Shown in pieces: positions 32,701-45,411 of a stretch of DNA of 64,000 nt. The position numbers and the translations under genes were made by a program. The DNA lies in NCBI RefSeq assembly GCF_000213175.1, contig NW_009799100.1, positions 1,543,887 through 1,607,886 of the forward strand, in the 5' to 3' direction. The first letter of the stretch is position 1; every line of letters starts with the position of its first letter. The stretch comes from Neurospora tetrasperma FGSC 2508. Its lineage: Eukaryota > Ascomycota > Sordariomycetes > Sordariales > Sordariaceae. The notes beneath the pieces were generated by a model. The model saw only the letters and a list, made by a program, of their open reading frames with translations. It had not been told where the DNA came from and ran no database searches.

Positions 32701-35621
32701 CGCTCGTATCCGTCCTCATCACAATAATCGCGGCCCCCCGGTGAGCACTGAGATGTTGCAATGAGTGGCCAACAGTTCACCCTTACTTATAGTGTACTAT
32801 GTTGGTATTGTATTTTTTTGACCCACCTCTCACGATGGCGGGAAGCTGGGGCTGCCCGTGGCTTGCAGGAAATGGAGTTCCCTATGTTCTTTCGCCAAAT
32901 CGACGATACAATGTGTCCAGTGTATCGATGTGCGTTGCGGGACCCCGAAAACTCCAATTTTCCCTCCTCCAATCTGGCTGGACCGGGGTGCGCTGGAGCC
33001 AATTATGTCATAGTAACCCCCTCTTCTCCCAAGCTTCAGCCCATCGGAGTCCATCTAATTGGCGTCATCCTGTCTTTTGGTAAAAGTCTTTCTTGTGTAA
33101 CATAATAGAAGCGAGCGCCGACAAACCCAGCTTCGCTCAAAAACGACATACGATGCATTCATTTATCAGTGCTTCCCTTGGAAGATACCAAAGGACTCAA
33201 ACTTTCGGTCGTAACGTCGCCATCATCGTCGCTGTCGCCGTCGCCACGCTTGGTTCGTGTTCAGTGCAATGGATCCAAAGATTTGCGGCTTTCAGTTCCA
33301 CTGTTCCACACGCAGTCCCCATGCAGTAGCGCCGGCCCAATCCTGGGAATAGTAACTAGTGCACAAAGCCGCCGATAGTTTCTGCAGGGCAAGGCGTCGT
33401 TCAACTACACTACGCTATGTACAGCGCGGCCCGGTGTCTGTCAGCTTGACACGTGTGTCGGGTGCACTTGAGATGTCCAGAGTGCCCAGAGTCACGGCAG
33501 CATCCATATATCCGAGCACAAAGGTCGTGGAAAGCTGTCTATCTCTTCGAAAAGCCTCCCTTCTCCTCCTCAAGGGACAGCGATAAGGGTCAGAAGCAGT
33601 ATGAGGCTACAAGTATCACCAAAAGCGAGCGTGGAGTTGTTGTTGTAGGTTGCGCAACAGCGGGTCACCCCGTGCGCTAACTGGCTGTCTTGGACGACTC
33701 TTGGGGGTGGTTTTTACCGTATACGAGATGGATACTCAGTCTGAATGCCTGATTCTGCAGGTGATGCCGTGCTTGGCCATTTCCCGTCGGTAGGACAGTG
33801 GGACTTGGAATCCACCAGCGCGAAGGAGCTGACAAACCAGGCACAAGAGACGGTACAGCATTTCAGAGAGAGATCCAGGAAATGGGCACGATGCGTGATG
33901 ATGGAGCAGACAGCATTAACACGTGAACGGGCGCTTGTTGAAATTTAACCGAGAACCGCAATTGCACTTCCCGTTCACACCCGCTGCTTCGACATCGCAC
34001 ACGCTCGACCCAAACAAGCACCCACCAAGTCCCACAGCATGCCAAATTGAGAGCACAAGAGCCTCCCCGGGAGCTTGCGGCGACTGCGCACAAGATTACG
34101 GGCGTAGTTGACTTGTAAAGTAAGGTCTATGTCTGTGTTGGGAACAGAGATAAAGACGCTACAATGATAGACACACACACGACTTTTAAGATTTCATGAT
34201 GTTTGGCAAGAGGAAGAAAACCCAATCAGTCACACAAAGGATCCCAATTCCGGGCAAGCACCCAAGCTTCATTGGCTGACAAGACACCAAAATTGTTGCG
34301 TGCCTGAATGGATATTGATGCAGGCCAGGTTCGGGGAATGGATAAGGCGCATCAGCCGTGGGCCGTGGTCGCAATGGAACGAAGACAACGGTGAGCGCCG
34401 TTTGATTGTTCGCCGTTCGACTTCGCGCGAAGAAAAAGAAAAGAAGAAAGGCAAAAGCAAAGTGACAATGGATCACTAGACTGAATGAGCCACCAACCTT
34501 ATGCTCATGCACGAGGTGCCTACCTCATGGCAACCCGCTCGAGTCATCGTCTAGGAGAGAAGGAAAAAAAAGTGAGATCGCGTCCATTTCCCCCAGAGCG
34601 GGCTGCCGTCTGCCACGGGAAGCAGGAAATGATGCCATTTCACCAGGTTCACAACCAACGACAGCACGACGAATGGGTCCTTGCCTTTGGCGGCTGTGTA
34701 CCGCATATCTCATCTTATGAACCGCAGGAATCAGGAATTCCAATATACAAGATCTAAGATTCCGCCGTTATGGTGAAGAGATCTTTTCTTTCAACAACCA
34801 TGCCATGGCCTTTGGCCCTATCACATTCCAACACGGGATTAATGACACCACAAACAAATCACGGGGCTCTGGGAAGAGGAGGGTGTTTCCAGGTTCCTCT
34901 GGGTGTCACCATCCAGTCATATTACTAGTCAGGGGTAAAGGGGAAAAAAAAACTTCCATGGGCTGATCCGGTACCTGAAAATGAATTTGAATGAAAGAAT
35001 GATTACTTGCAAGTGCTGACATTCAAGGTCCAGGTCATCCTCGCCTTTTGTCTCTGACTCTCACAGCCCTTCTCTGCTACCTCATTCTTTGGTTCTTGTT
35101 ATCAGTCTGGACCGAGGCCAGGCTCACGCTGAAGCATTAGGCGACATTACTGCTAAAGCGAGAGAGAAAAGGCAGAGCCCGAAGGACAGCCGTGTATCAA
35201 ACAGTAAAAAAAGACATTGCCTGGGATGGATGCTTCCGAAAATCGAATGCCAAGAGACCATATTCTAGGGTTCTTTTGCTCCACTCTGGACTGCTGCTGT
35301 TCACCTCGGCGATCCCCAGGGCCGTCGGCCGCCGTCTCATCTCTCTCTTCAACACCTCAAGTTGAACAATCCTTTGTCTCGTTTGTACATACAGTACTCA
35401 ACTTTCCAACTTTATATGTCATGGCAAATGCCTACGTCGTTAACATATCGATTCAATGACTAATCAACAGCAATTAATTGCCAGAGACAGGAACTAAGAC
35501 GAAAGCCCCCTTCCCCCCATTCCATTCCCATGCGAGCATGCTCACCATACTAAATGGATACTTCTACCTATTCACTTGCAGAACGCCATACACAGCTCCC
35601 GCAACTCTGCAGACGCCCCCC
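29709..35621. other. Long region with no convincing gene, up to the gap
   Basis: Nearly 6 kb in which every frame is short, interrupted or low-complexity, and none shows a family motif. It includes the promoter side of the disordered-protein gene, one TACCTCTA copy at 31076 and a tRNA-like fragment near 31486-31566. A lineage-specific gene with many introns or a long non-coding RNA cannot be excluded without transcripts. Confidence 0.45.
31486..31566 (-). other. tRNA-like fragment (A-box without a working B-box)
   Basis: On the minus strand TAGCGCAGTCGG at 31566..31555 fits the Pol III A-box and tRNA D-arm consensus, followed by TAGAGC as in many tRNAs. The expected anticodon arm does not fold, and the only B-box-like string, GGGTTGCAAC, lacks the GTTCRA core. 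It is either a decayed tRNA or tRNA-derived remnant, or chance. Confidence 0.2.
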
Positions 35622-36500
35622 NNNNNNNNNNNNNNNNNNNNNNNNNNNNNNNNNNNNNNNNNNNNNNNNNNNNNNNNNNNNNNNNNNNNNNNNNNNNNNN
35701 NNNNNNNNNNNNNNNNNNNNNNNNNNNNNNNNNNNNNNNNNNNNNNNNNNNNNNNNNNNNNNNNNNNNNNNNNNNNNNNNNNNNNNNNNNNNNNNNNNNN
35801 NNNNNNNNNNNNNNNNNNNNNNNNNNNNNNNNNNNNNNNNNNNNNNNNNNNNNNNNNNNNNNNNNNNNNNNNNNNNNNNNNNNNNNNNNNNNNNNNNNNN
35901 NNNNNNNNNNNNNNNNNNNNNNNNNNNNNNNNNNNNNNNNNNNNNNNNNNNNNNNNNNNNNNNNNNNNNNNNNNNNNNNNNNNNNNNNNNNNNNNNNNNN
36001 NNNNNNNNNNNNNNNNNNNNNNNNNNNNNNNNNNNNNNNNNNNNNNNNNNNNNNNNNNNNNNNNNNNNNNNNNNNNNNNNNNNNNNNNNNNNNNNNNNNN
36101 NNNNNNNNNNNNNNNNNNNNNNNNNNNNNNNNNNNNNNNNNNNNNNNNNNNNNNNNNNNNNNNNNNNNNNNNNNNNNNNNNNNNNNNNNNNNNNNNNNNN
36201 NNNNNNNNNNNNNNNNNNNNNNNNNNNNNNNNNNNNNNNNNNNNNNNNNNNNNNNNNNNNNNNNNNNNNNNNNNNNNNNNNNNNNNNNNNNNNNNNNNNN
36301 NNNNNNNNNNNNNNNNNNNNNNNNNNNNNNNNNNNNNNNNNNNNNNNNNNNNNNNNNNNNNNNNNNNNNNNNNNNNNNNNNNNNNNNNNNNNNNNNNNNN
36401 NNNNNNNNNNNNNNNNNNNNNNNNNNNNNNNNNNNNNNNNNNNNNNNNNNNNNNNNNNNNNNNNNNNNNNNNNNNNNNNNNNNNNNNNNNNNNNNNNNNN
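35622..36500. other. Assembly gap of 879 N
   Basis: Unresolved bases. Any open frame that crosses this block is an artefact of N translation. Confidence 0.99.
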
Positions 36501-38927
36501 GTCGTGACCACCGAGGCACGCTTCTTGCTTCCTTCTTCTTTTCGTTTCGCAGCCCGGAACCCTGGTGGTCCACACCACGTCCGCCATCCATTCCGCCTCA
36601 CACTCAGGTCAATACGGTGCTCAGCTTCTTGAACGCCTCCTGCATCCGTCCACGCACAAGTATACAGTCAACGCCGGAGATATCTATTTACGCATTACGG
36701 AGGAAGTCTTCCGAGTGGGGATGAGAGTTCATACCTACCTAACCGCCCGAAGAACAGGAAGAAGACGAGTTCTTCGCTTTTGTCGTGTGGACTGGCTTGT
36801 ACTGCCGTTATCCGTGTCCCCAAACTCTTAGAGGGCGCCTAGAAGACGCTCTTCTGGGCTGGGAATGGCGTATCGCCTGGCCTCAGGGTTGTTCGTGGTA
36901 GCCTACCTGGATACCTCCCTTCGTCGGCGTCGGAAGAAAAGCGGCTGATCATCCTTCTTCATGCTTCTCTATGCTTGACGCCATCTCGTGCATTTCTCCT
37001 CTCCTCTCTTCTCCGCGTTCCCGACTTGAGAGTCTCGCCGTTTCCAGTTCTCATTGGTCTGGCAATAGATTGTATCTAGTAGCCAAACAGGGGCAGAAAA
37101 GACTGGAAAAGAAAAAAAAAACCGAGAAAAAAAAAGGAAACCAGAAGGAACTGACGAGAGAAACATGGAAAACAGCAAAAGATTGAAAGAGAAAAAAACA
37201 TACAACACCTGGGATTCGCTGGTCGTCACCGACCCAACTACTAGTCAGGCGATTGGTAGCTTATCTATGGGAGAGCGGACGGGATCCCGAGTTTTCTACC
37301 ATCTATGGTCGTATGTGCTGTGATGCTCTCTAAACTTGGCTTATGTGTTAAGTTTGTTTCCTCACTCTGGACTTTTTATTCCGTTGGCTAGAGGTAAGGA
37401 ACGCGAATGCGAGCGAAGTACTGTTGCTGCTGCTGCTGCTGCTGCTACTGCAAAGAGATGCAGGAACCGGAGAGACTCCACTCGGTCGTTGGTTCTTGTA
37501 TCCTTAAGGTGTCTGTCTAGACCTCGGAAGTAATATGGTCTTGCATGCTGACTGCTTATTGTATGTTGTACAAGGTCTTCATCCTCGGAACTCTTAGCAT
37601 TTTCACTAAAAAAAACGGAGTGAGCCAGATAGGTAGGCATGGTGGCTAACACCCAGACAACGAACGAGCTGTGATCACCATTCACATACAAACATGTAAG
37701 GCTCAAATCCAGACCCGCTCGAACGGTTTACCGATCAGCACCTTACATGAACTTCCGAGCCTCTCCCCAGTGTCCCCTTTCAGATCCTTCCGTATATGAC
37801 GGACCCGCCGAGAAACATCCAACGATTCGGTCGGGAGCATCCGTAATTCCTACATGCGTGAATGCAATATGTAGATCATCGTGCCTATTATGCATACGGT
37901 GAGATGGGTATGTAAGTAAAACCCGTGGGAGGCCAGGTTGCTGACGATCGCTGACCACACAGTGTCCTATACAAAGCCACGAAGCTTCCATTGCCTGTGG
38001 TGGTTTGTGCTGGGTACTTGACAAGGGGGCATTTTACTTTGGCTCGCACCCGCAGTAATATCCCGATGTTCATTCTGCCCCATGGCCGCGGTCGGTCGGT
38101 GGTTAACTCATGGTTTTCCAATATATCAGATCAAATCAACAGAATTGGACAGAGCACATGCCATCTGTCACCTGATGGATGATAGAGTTCGGTTCGGCTC
38201 GGTCTAATATCCTAAAGGGCCGATGAGGGTGCCCAATAGGCTGGGGGAGTGTAGGTTTGGGTAGGCGTTTGGCTGTATAGTCGGCTTCAATTTCGAGTCT
38301 GAATGCAGGATTCTGGTAACTGTTGCGTGGGATATCTTTCCCCATCGTCTGGTATTGTAAGACCTGGTTCAAATAGCAGATTCGTGACATGAAGCTGTGA
38401 AGTCGATGTTCGAGCTTGATTCGATAAATACATGGTCGACTTATGTTTTATTGCACACGGAGTTCGAATTTTGGTACGACAATTCCAGGAAACAATATAT
38501 GGCAAGTAAGGTCTTCTGGGAAGTCAGAAAACGGCACTTCATCATAAACCGGAGATGTGGAGGAAAAGGGAAAAGAAGGGATGCCAAAGAGACGATCATC
38601 GTGACCAAGTGTCGGAGTGTTGCGGGGTTACCGCTATAAGACCGATATGCAATTAGACGGTAAGTGCCGCACAGTAGCGTCTCCGGAGCAACCACCCCCA
38701 CCATGACATGGGGTTCAATCAACACCAATGGTCCATCCAAAAGTTGCGACAGAGATCAACGCGTCTGGACACGCGCCAACGAACCACCCTTCTTCGAACA
38801 ACCCTCTACAACATTCTTACGCGACAGTCACGACGACAAAGGAAACCCGCGAAATCATCGAGCGAACCACGAACCACGAACCCATCCGAGTCCGTTGGTG
38901 CCCCAGCACACCACACCACAGCCAAAC
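36501..38927. other. Region between the gap and NUF2, no gene seen
   Basis: No frame looks conserved. It contains (TGC)7 at 37425-37445 and a TAGAGGTA copy at 37389. The last 250 nt are probably the NUF2 leader and promoter. Confidence 0.45.
37425..37445. repeat. (TGC)7 trinucleotide repeat
   Basis: Seven perfect TGC units in apparently non-coding DNA. Confidence 0.95.
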
Positions 38928-40389
38928 ATGGCCTTCAACCCACGAATGTCCATCCTGCCTCCGCAGCCGCAACAATCGCGGCAGCGTAAAAAGGAAGAAG
39001 AAGCCGCCTATGCCAACATGCGCCTGCCCGACCGCGAAATCGTCGGCTGCATCAACGAGCTCGGCATCCCCTTCACGCTGGCCGACCTGCAGAAGCCCAA
39101 CCCGATCCAGGTGCAGATGATCTTCGAGTGGTTCGGTGAGCTGCTGATGAACAAGACGCGTCAGACGGTCGACCCGGCGATGCGCGCGGCCGCTGAGGAT
39201 GTTTGCGGGCCCGAACTGGGTGAGGCCATGATGCCTTCGGATACGCGAAATCTGCTGGGGTTTTACGTGTCGCTACGCAGGCTGATGCTGGATTGCGGAG
39301 TGAATGATTTCAGCTTCAATGACCTCTACAAACCGACGCATGACCGGTTGGTTAGGATGTTGAGTTATGTCATCAACTTTGTCAGGTTCCGTGAGAGCCA
39401 GACAAGCGTCATTGATGAGCATTGCAACAAGGCTGAGCAGACAAAGGCGCGCATCGAGCAGCTGTATGTCGAGAACCAGAATATGGAGGCGCAGTTGGAG
39501 GAGATGAGACACAATCGCAGGGCGATGGAAGTGCTGGTTCAGGAGAAGACGGTGCGCAATGAGGAGCTCAAGAAGCGGCTGCTGGAGCTCAGGCGAAGCC
39601 AGGAGAAGGTGGCCGCGAGGTTGGAGGAGGCCAAGACCAAGAAGGGCGAGTTGGCGGCAGAGTTGGAGGAAAAGACGGCTACCAAAATTGCGCTCAAGCA
39701 GGAGAGTGCGAAACTCCGGCCTTATGTGCTCCAGAGCCCGTCAGCGCTGCAGGCTAGTCTGGCGGAGCTGAGCAACACGTTGAACAACGACAAGGCACAC
39801 ATTGATGCGCTAGACAGGCGGTCAAGAGCTCTCCAGACGTCAACGGACTCGTTCAGCGTGGTGGCATCGGATGTAGCATCATGCATCAAGCTGTTAGAAG
39901 AGATCGCGATCGAGCTGGCCAAGGAAGAAGAGGAGAACGTTAAGAACGCAAGGCAGAGGGACGCGCTCACGGAGCGGGGACACAATGTTAGAGAGGTGGA
40001 GCGTACCGAGGCGCTGCTCAAGAGGCAATTGGCCAAGTGGGTTGATCGCACGGCGCAGTTGCGAACGCAGAGCGAGGAGAAGGCGCAAAAGGCCATGGAG
40101 AAGATGGAGGAGTTGAGGGCGGTGCATAGGAAGTTGACCGAGGAGAGGTCGGAGAAGAGCAAGGATATTGAGAGGAGGAGGGTGAGAATCGAGCAGACGG
40201 AGAAGAAGGTACGTTTAAGCTTGACTGAAAGAAAAGGAATGAGGAGAGATGCTAACCAGTTGTGCCCTCAACTAGATGCTCGACTTGAAAGAGAACATTG
40301 AAAACGAAGTCCACGCTGCCCACGACGAGTACCTCAAGATGGAGGCACACATCAAGCTGTACATTACCGAGATGGAGCAGGCCATCTGA
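38928..40389 (+). CDS. nuf2: Kinetochore protein Nuf2 (NDC80 complex)
   Basis: Exons 38928..40208 and 40276..40389 give 464 residues, the usual Nuf2 length. Nuf2 pairs with Ndc80/Hec1 to bind microtubules at the outer kinetochore. Residues about 25-165 form the calponin-homology-like head, with [54 protein letters not shown] and FVRFRE, all characteristic of the family. From about residue 165 to the end the sequence is a heptad-rich coiled coil ([20 protein letters not shown] onward) for dimerisation with Ndc80 and contact with Spc24/Spc25. The 67-nt intron starts gtacgt, has a gctaac branch point and ends ctag. The start [12 protein letters not shown] matches the family; frame upstream of it has no such similarity. 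The gene converges with the next gene, 355 nt away. Confidence 0.95.
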
Positions 40390-40744
40390 GCGAGCGTTTG
40401 TTGGTGGATATGTTTTATACCTTTTTGTCCGCACACTTGTTCTTCTTTAACGTACAGTGTATTGCACCGCATTGGTTCACGGGCAAAGCATCGAGGTTTC
40501 GTTTGGCATAAGAGGTTTTGGAGCATGCATGGATACCATGGAGTGGCGTTTCGGTTTAATTCCCAGCAGGCTGGTAAGGTTGGATGTGGTTATCTTCGCC
40601 TTTCATACCCTTTTAGAAGGCATCAAAGTTGTTACACTGAATGAGACCACGAACTCTTATGATTACAAACTCCTTTCTGCCGTGCTCTGTGTACTGAACA
40701 CTATACGACCCTCATATTCCCTTTCCTGCAATGATCATCCATCC

Positions 40745-41731
40745 TCAACTGCACAAACGATCTCTTTGCCTTTCCCTCTCCCACTTCCCAACCCCAAACT
40801 GGAACCATCGACCCAATACCCTCCTAACATCCACCGTCCTCCCAATCAACCCACCACCAACACTTCTCTCAAGATCCCCTCCTGCGCCTCTCAAAGCACT
40901 CCCGCTCACAACTGGCATCTTCTCCCTAAGCAAATCATCCAGGCTCCTCAGACTCTCATCATACTCAACAGGCTCAACAACCATAACCCCCAACCCAACT
41001 CTCCTTCCCGTCTCCAGCAATACAGCAGCCGTGGTGTTCAGCCCTTGCACACTCCACTCGCTTGAATCACGATGTGAGGCTAGAAAGCCGTAGACTAATA
41101 ATAGTCGTTGAGATTGTGGATGTTTTTGCTGGTTTGGTAAGGGGTCATAAGTTGACGGATGAGGAGGAGGAGAAGTGGGAACCTTGTTGGTGTTGGTACT
41201 GTTATTATTGGTATCAAAGACAGAGAGAAAGGCGCGCAGGTGGGACACGGTGGGGATGAAGACTATGCGGATGTGTCGTGCTACGGCGACTTGGTAGAGG
41301 GGGGAGGCGAGGAGTTGGGAGGCCCAGGGGCCCGGGGTGATCTTGGCCGGGGTGGTGCTTGTCGTTTTGGTGGGTTCGTCTTGTGTTGACTGAGCTGTTG
41401 CTGCCGGTTGTTGTTGATGACTGGGCCACAGGAGTTGTTGCGACGCGTGGGCTTCCTTTTGGTCTTTTTTTGTATCTGTCGGTACCTTGTCTTGGTCTGG
41501 TTGAGGTGAATTTCGCCGCTCTTCTTGCTCTTGATCTTGTGACTTCTCATCTTCTTCTTGGCTTTGCCTAATATCCCTAGCCAAAGCCGTGAGAAAATCG
41601 ACCCGGCTGGAGCAGACGATCAAGGTGGTGGGATGAGTGCAATGGTGGATGATGTACCAGAGCAGCTCAGAGGGAAGTGCCGGGGAGCAGAAGAGAGGCT
41701 GAAATTGAGACTGAGACCGAAAAGAGTCCAT
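40745..41731 (-). CDS. Protein of unknown function, conserved-looking N- and C-terminal parts
   Basis: A single exon from ATG 41731 gives 328 residues (MDSFRSQSQF start). The frame is open further upstream but without similarity to the body. Residues about 15-50 (LPSELLWYIIHHCTHPTTLI, then VCSSRVDFL) look like a folded strand-helix unit. The middle is Gln/Ser/Asp/Lys-rich and disordered. The second half has alternating strands (VARHIRIVFIPTVSHLRAF, LLLVYGFLASHRDSSEWSVQ, VGLGVMVVEPVEYDE). The strand-rich pattern with a serine/arginine after a hydrophobic strand is reminiscent of RecA-like or recombination-accessory proteins lacking a P-loop, but this is a weak impression and no name is offered. 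It is convergent with nuf2 and divergent from the AP-3 beta gene. Confidence 0.6.
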   Translation of the reverse strand: MDSFRSQSQFQPLFCSPALPSELLWYIIHHCTHPTTLIVCSSRVDFLTALARDIRQSQEEDEKSQDQEQEERRNSPQPDQDKVPTDTKKDQKEAHASQQLLWPSHQQQPAATAQSTQDEPTKTTSTTPAKITPGPWASQLLASPLYQVAVARHIRIVFIPTVSHLRAFLSVFDTNNNSTNTNKVPTSPPPHPSTYDPLPNQQKHPQSQRLLLVYGFLASHRDSSEWSVQGLNTTAAVLLETGRRVGLGVMVVEPVEYDESLRSLDDLLREKMPVVSGSALRGAGGDLERSVGGGLIGRTVDVRRVLGRWFQFGVGKWERERQRDRLCS

Positions 41732-42862
41732 CACATTGGTTGCTTGGTAGCTTTCACGACAGGAAAAAAACGTTGGCCACGGCTTGCGGTTGCGCAACCA
41801 GCAAGTACATCCGTGTGGTAGGAGTGAGCTCCGTTTGAGGTTTTGGTATTCGAGGAATGAAAACGCATTCGCTGTCGTCTCACATGCACGCTGCAGAAGG
41901 CGTTCCACTTGTGAGGTTTGTTTCCAACTTTAAGGTATCACATCGCGGGTCTCGGGTAGGGCTGAGTTCCACTTGTATCGCGGTGGTGGCCGTCCCGATC
42001 CATATGGTCAAGGTGTTTGTTCGGACCCGGGATGATAGGGGTCCTCCCGCGGACGGCAGAAGCTAAAACCTGGGGAGATTCGATTGGAAAGAATACACTC
42101 CTATATGCATATGCTTGGATCCTGCATAACGACTAAATAATCAAAGCAGCTCGAGCACTCTAAACCACCTGTCAGCTCGACGTGAAAGACACCACTTGAA
42201 AGCTCCCGTTATTCTGTCTTATTACCGGAGAAAAACACTGCAATGGAGAGTGAAGATCTCTTGGGTGCTGTCAAATATGGAAAGGGGCGGATCAAACATC
42301 TTCTACGGCAAGAAAAAATGTCTATCAGAATCGTCAAGCCATGGACAGGTTTTGAACATAAAATTGAATTGAGCATCTGAGTTCAACATCCGGAAATCCT
42401 CGATGACCTCGTCGGTCGAGAGTTTTTAGCTGGCTTAACAGAGGTTGAGTGACATCGTCGCCGTATCGGAAGCCTGGGTTCATGAATTGTGAGTCTGTCA
42501 GGTATTGTTCCACTTTGGATTGCATTGTGCTGTAAGGCTGTAGAGGTAGATAATGGATGTCCCGCTCGTGATTGTGTTCATGTATAAGTGGAGGGTAGGT
42601 GAGAAATTTGGTGGTCAGCAAGGTAGCCCGGTAGTGTACATAGCTGCGAGGTAGGCCTGCTACGAATTCCCCACTATTCCCCAATCCACCACAGCTCCAG
42701 GCCGTCCGTGCATCACGTCACAGGAGCTCCCGTCACCACTGCTGGGCGCTCAGCGCGGCACCGGGATCCTAACTTTGTCCATTCCAACTGATCATCGCAA
42801 CACTCAAGCGCGCTCCCCGAAACAGCGAGCCCAGTGCGCTGGATAACAGTCACTGACCCAAC
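41732..42862. other. Divergent intergenic region
   Basis: About 1.1 kb upstream of both the unknown minus-strand gene and AP-3 beta. One TAGAGGTA copy at 42541. A 116-codon minus-strand frame at 42334-42684 has no protein-like character. Confidence 0.45.
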
Positions 42863-45411
42863 ATGGAATCGATAGCCAGGATTTCGTCGCTGCTAGAAAG
42901 TGGTAAGCTTAACTCCCTCTTCAGGTTATCGCCGTGTCCTCCTGCTGACCACGGCGCCTGTCTTGTCTCTATTCCAGCCCGAGAGCTCACCCTCGATGCC
43001 GCCTCGGCCGCCCGCAGCGCCCGCAGCTCGTCCAAGCCTCTCGATCGCGTTCAGGTTAAGAAACTCCTCGACAGTCGCAATGAACGAGAAGTGCTGGACG
43101 GTCTGCGTCGGGTCATCTCGGTATGTTTTCCACCCCATACATATGCTTTGGTGGCCATGGGAGCAAGTGCTAACAGCTCGCCTAGATGATGTACCGCTCG
43201 CAAAGGACACACCCTCTGTTCTCCTCCGTCGTCAAGAACGTCGCCTCCCCGAATATCGAGATCAAGAAACTGGTCTACATCTACCTGATCCACCATGCCG
43301 AGGAGGACCCCGACCTTGCCTTGCTCTCCATCAACACCATCCAGAAGTCGCTTTCCGATTCCAACCCCCAAGTGCGCGCCTTGGCTCTACGAACAATGTC
43401 CAACATACGGGTTCCCGTCATCAGCCAGATTGTGTCGTTGGCCATCAAGAAGGGCGCCGGAGACATCAACCCCTATGTGCGCCGAGCCGCTGCCTTGGCA
43501 ATCCCCAAGTGTTACCGACTCGACCCATCCCAAATGCCCTCACTGCTCGAATATCTCTCGACTCTCTTAGGCGACAAGCAGTATTATGTGGCAGGTGCCG
43601 CCGTTACAGCCTTTCTGGAGATCTGCCCGGACAGACTGGACTTGATACACAAGCATTACAGGCAGTTGGTCAAGATGGTGGTGGATATGGACGAATGGAG
43701 CCAGCTCTCGACACTGCGACTTATGACGGTTTATGCGCGAAAATGCTTCCCTCGACGAACCCGAATTGTGAAAGCCCAGGACAAGGCGGTCGATCTTCAA
43801 GACTTTTACGGTGATAACGCCGCCGCCAACTCGAATGATGACGCCGAGGGCCAGGAGGTGATTGTTCTCGACCCTGATCTTGAGCTGCTCCTCAACAGCA
43901 TTAAACCCCTCCTCCAATCACGAAACTCAGGCGTTGTGGTTTCGGTAGCACGCTGTTACGATGCGGTAGGCACGCCGGAGTATGTCAAGACAGCCATTGG
44001 GCCATTGATAGCCTTGCTACGAGGCGCTCAGGATATCCAACAGGTTGCACTCTACAACATCGTATCCATTTGCCTTACCCGGCCTGCCGATTTCGTGCGC
44101 TATGCCTCGCATTTCCTAGTGCGTGCAACGGATACACAACCCATATGGGAACTTAAGCTGGAGCTTTTGACTCTCATCTTTCCACATACTCCTCTGCATG
44201 TCAAGAGCCTTATTCTCAACGAGCTTGAGCACTTCAGCCGAGGAACCGATAAGGCGCTGGTTAGGGAGGCAGTTAGGGCTATTGGCCGCTGCGCGGTAAC
44301 AGACACAGCAGCTGCACCTAGGTGTCTGCGGTTGCTTCTCAGTCAAATCACTAGCTTGGACGGCACGCTGGCCGCAGAGAGCTTGACAGTGATACGACAT
44401 CTAATCCAGCAGGACCCGACTGCACACGTCGCTACGGTCGTAAGGCTGGCAAAGAACTTGGACTCGGCCACCGACCCACACGCTCGTGCCACCATTATCT
44501 GGCTAGTAGGCGAGTTCTCTGGTCTCAACGGAGAAGAGAACATCGCCCCTGATGTGCTTCGGATCCTGCTCAAGGACTTTCCCTCCGAGTCCGAAATCGC
44601 CAAACGACAAATCATCCTTCTTGGCGCCAAAGTCTACCTACACTACCTCAACCGACAGATTGAAGCATCACAAAATGCCGATGGCGAACCGGGTCCTCCA
44701 CCCAAGCTTCTCGAAGACGATGACCATCCAATTGCAAAGCTATGGAGTTATGTGCTCCTCCTGGCTCGCTACGATACCTCTTATGATCTCCGTGATCGCA
44801 CTCGTCTCTACAAAGCCTTGCTCGGCGTACCCCAGCTCGCAACCCTCATGCTGCTCGCGCCTAAGCCTGCACCCCAAGCGCAAAGTCCCTCGGAGATGAG
44901 GCGTGGGTATACCCTTGGCTCTTCAGCCCTGGTCCTCGCCGATGCCGCCGGTGTTCACGGCGTAAGGGGCTACGAGGACTTGCCCGATTGGGTCGAGGAG
45001 GGCAAGCAGCCGGATCCGAGACTGAGAGAGACAGGTGTGCCACCAACCACGACGTACGGCGAGAAGAGAGTCGTACCAGCTTTGGAGATTTTGGACGGTG
45101 GGTCGTCTAGATCAGTGCCTACGAAGGCTAATGGTCTGGGTGAGGGAGTAGGCACCAAGACACTTGATGATTGGCTTGCGGAGGAGGAGGATATCAGTAA
45201 GAAGGCGGTGCCAGTGTCAGCACCTGTGCAACGGCAGGTTGTGGAGGAGAGTGAAGAGGAGGATGAGGAAGAGGAAACCACTGAGGAAGAAGAAGATGAA
45301 GAAGAAGAGGAGGAGGAGGAGGAAGACGATGAAGAAGAAGAGGAAGAGAGTTCATCGGAAGAGGAGTCTGATGATGACGAGGCTGAAGATGCGAGGCTGA
45401 TGGGGGCATGA
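42863..45411 (+). CDS. apl6: AP-3 adaptor complex beta subunit
   Basis: Exons 42863..42902, 42978..43120 and 43186..45411 give 802 residues, close to yeast Apl6. AP-3 sorts cargo from Golgi or endosomes to the vacuole. The beta-adaptin trunk of helical repeats includes VQVKKLLDSRNEREVLDGLR, YIYLIHHAEEDPDLALLSIN, LALRTMSNIRVPVISQIV and NPYVRRAAALAIPKCYRLD, all strong adaptin signatures. Positions after about 640 are linker (Ala/Pro/Gln-rich), then a Glu/Asp/Ser tail of about 75 residues, the acidic phosphorylatable hinge typical of AP-3 beta and absent from AP-1 and AP-2 beta. No C-terminal ear domain follows, as in yeast. Intron 2 carries a gctaac branch point. Tail length may vary because of GAA/GAG repeats. 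The symbol is by analogy with yeast. Confidence 0.95.

Noticed and set aside
35478-36632. Several frames of 300-380 codons on both strands
   Set aside because: They exist only because the N block contains no stop codons.
42334-42684. 116-codon minus-strand frame
   Set aside because: No hydrophobic or conserved pattern, no family similarity, and it lies in the promoter side of AP-3 beta.
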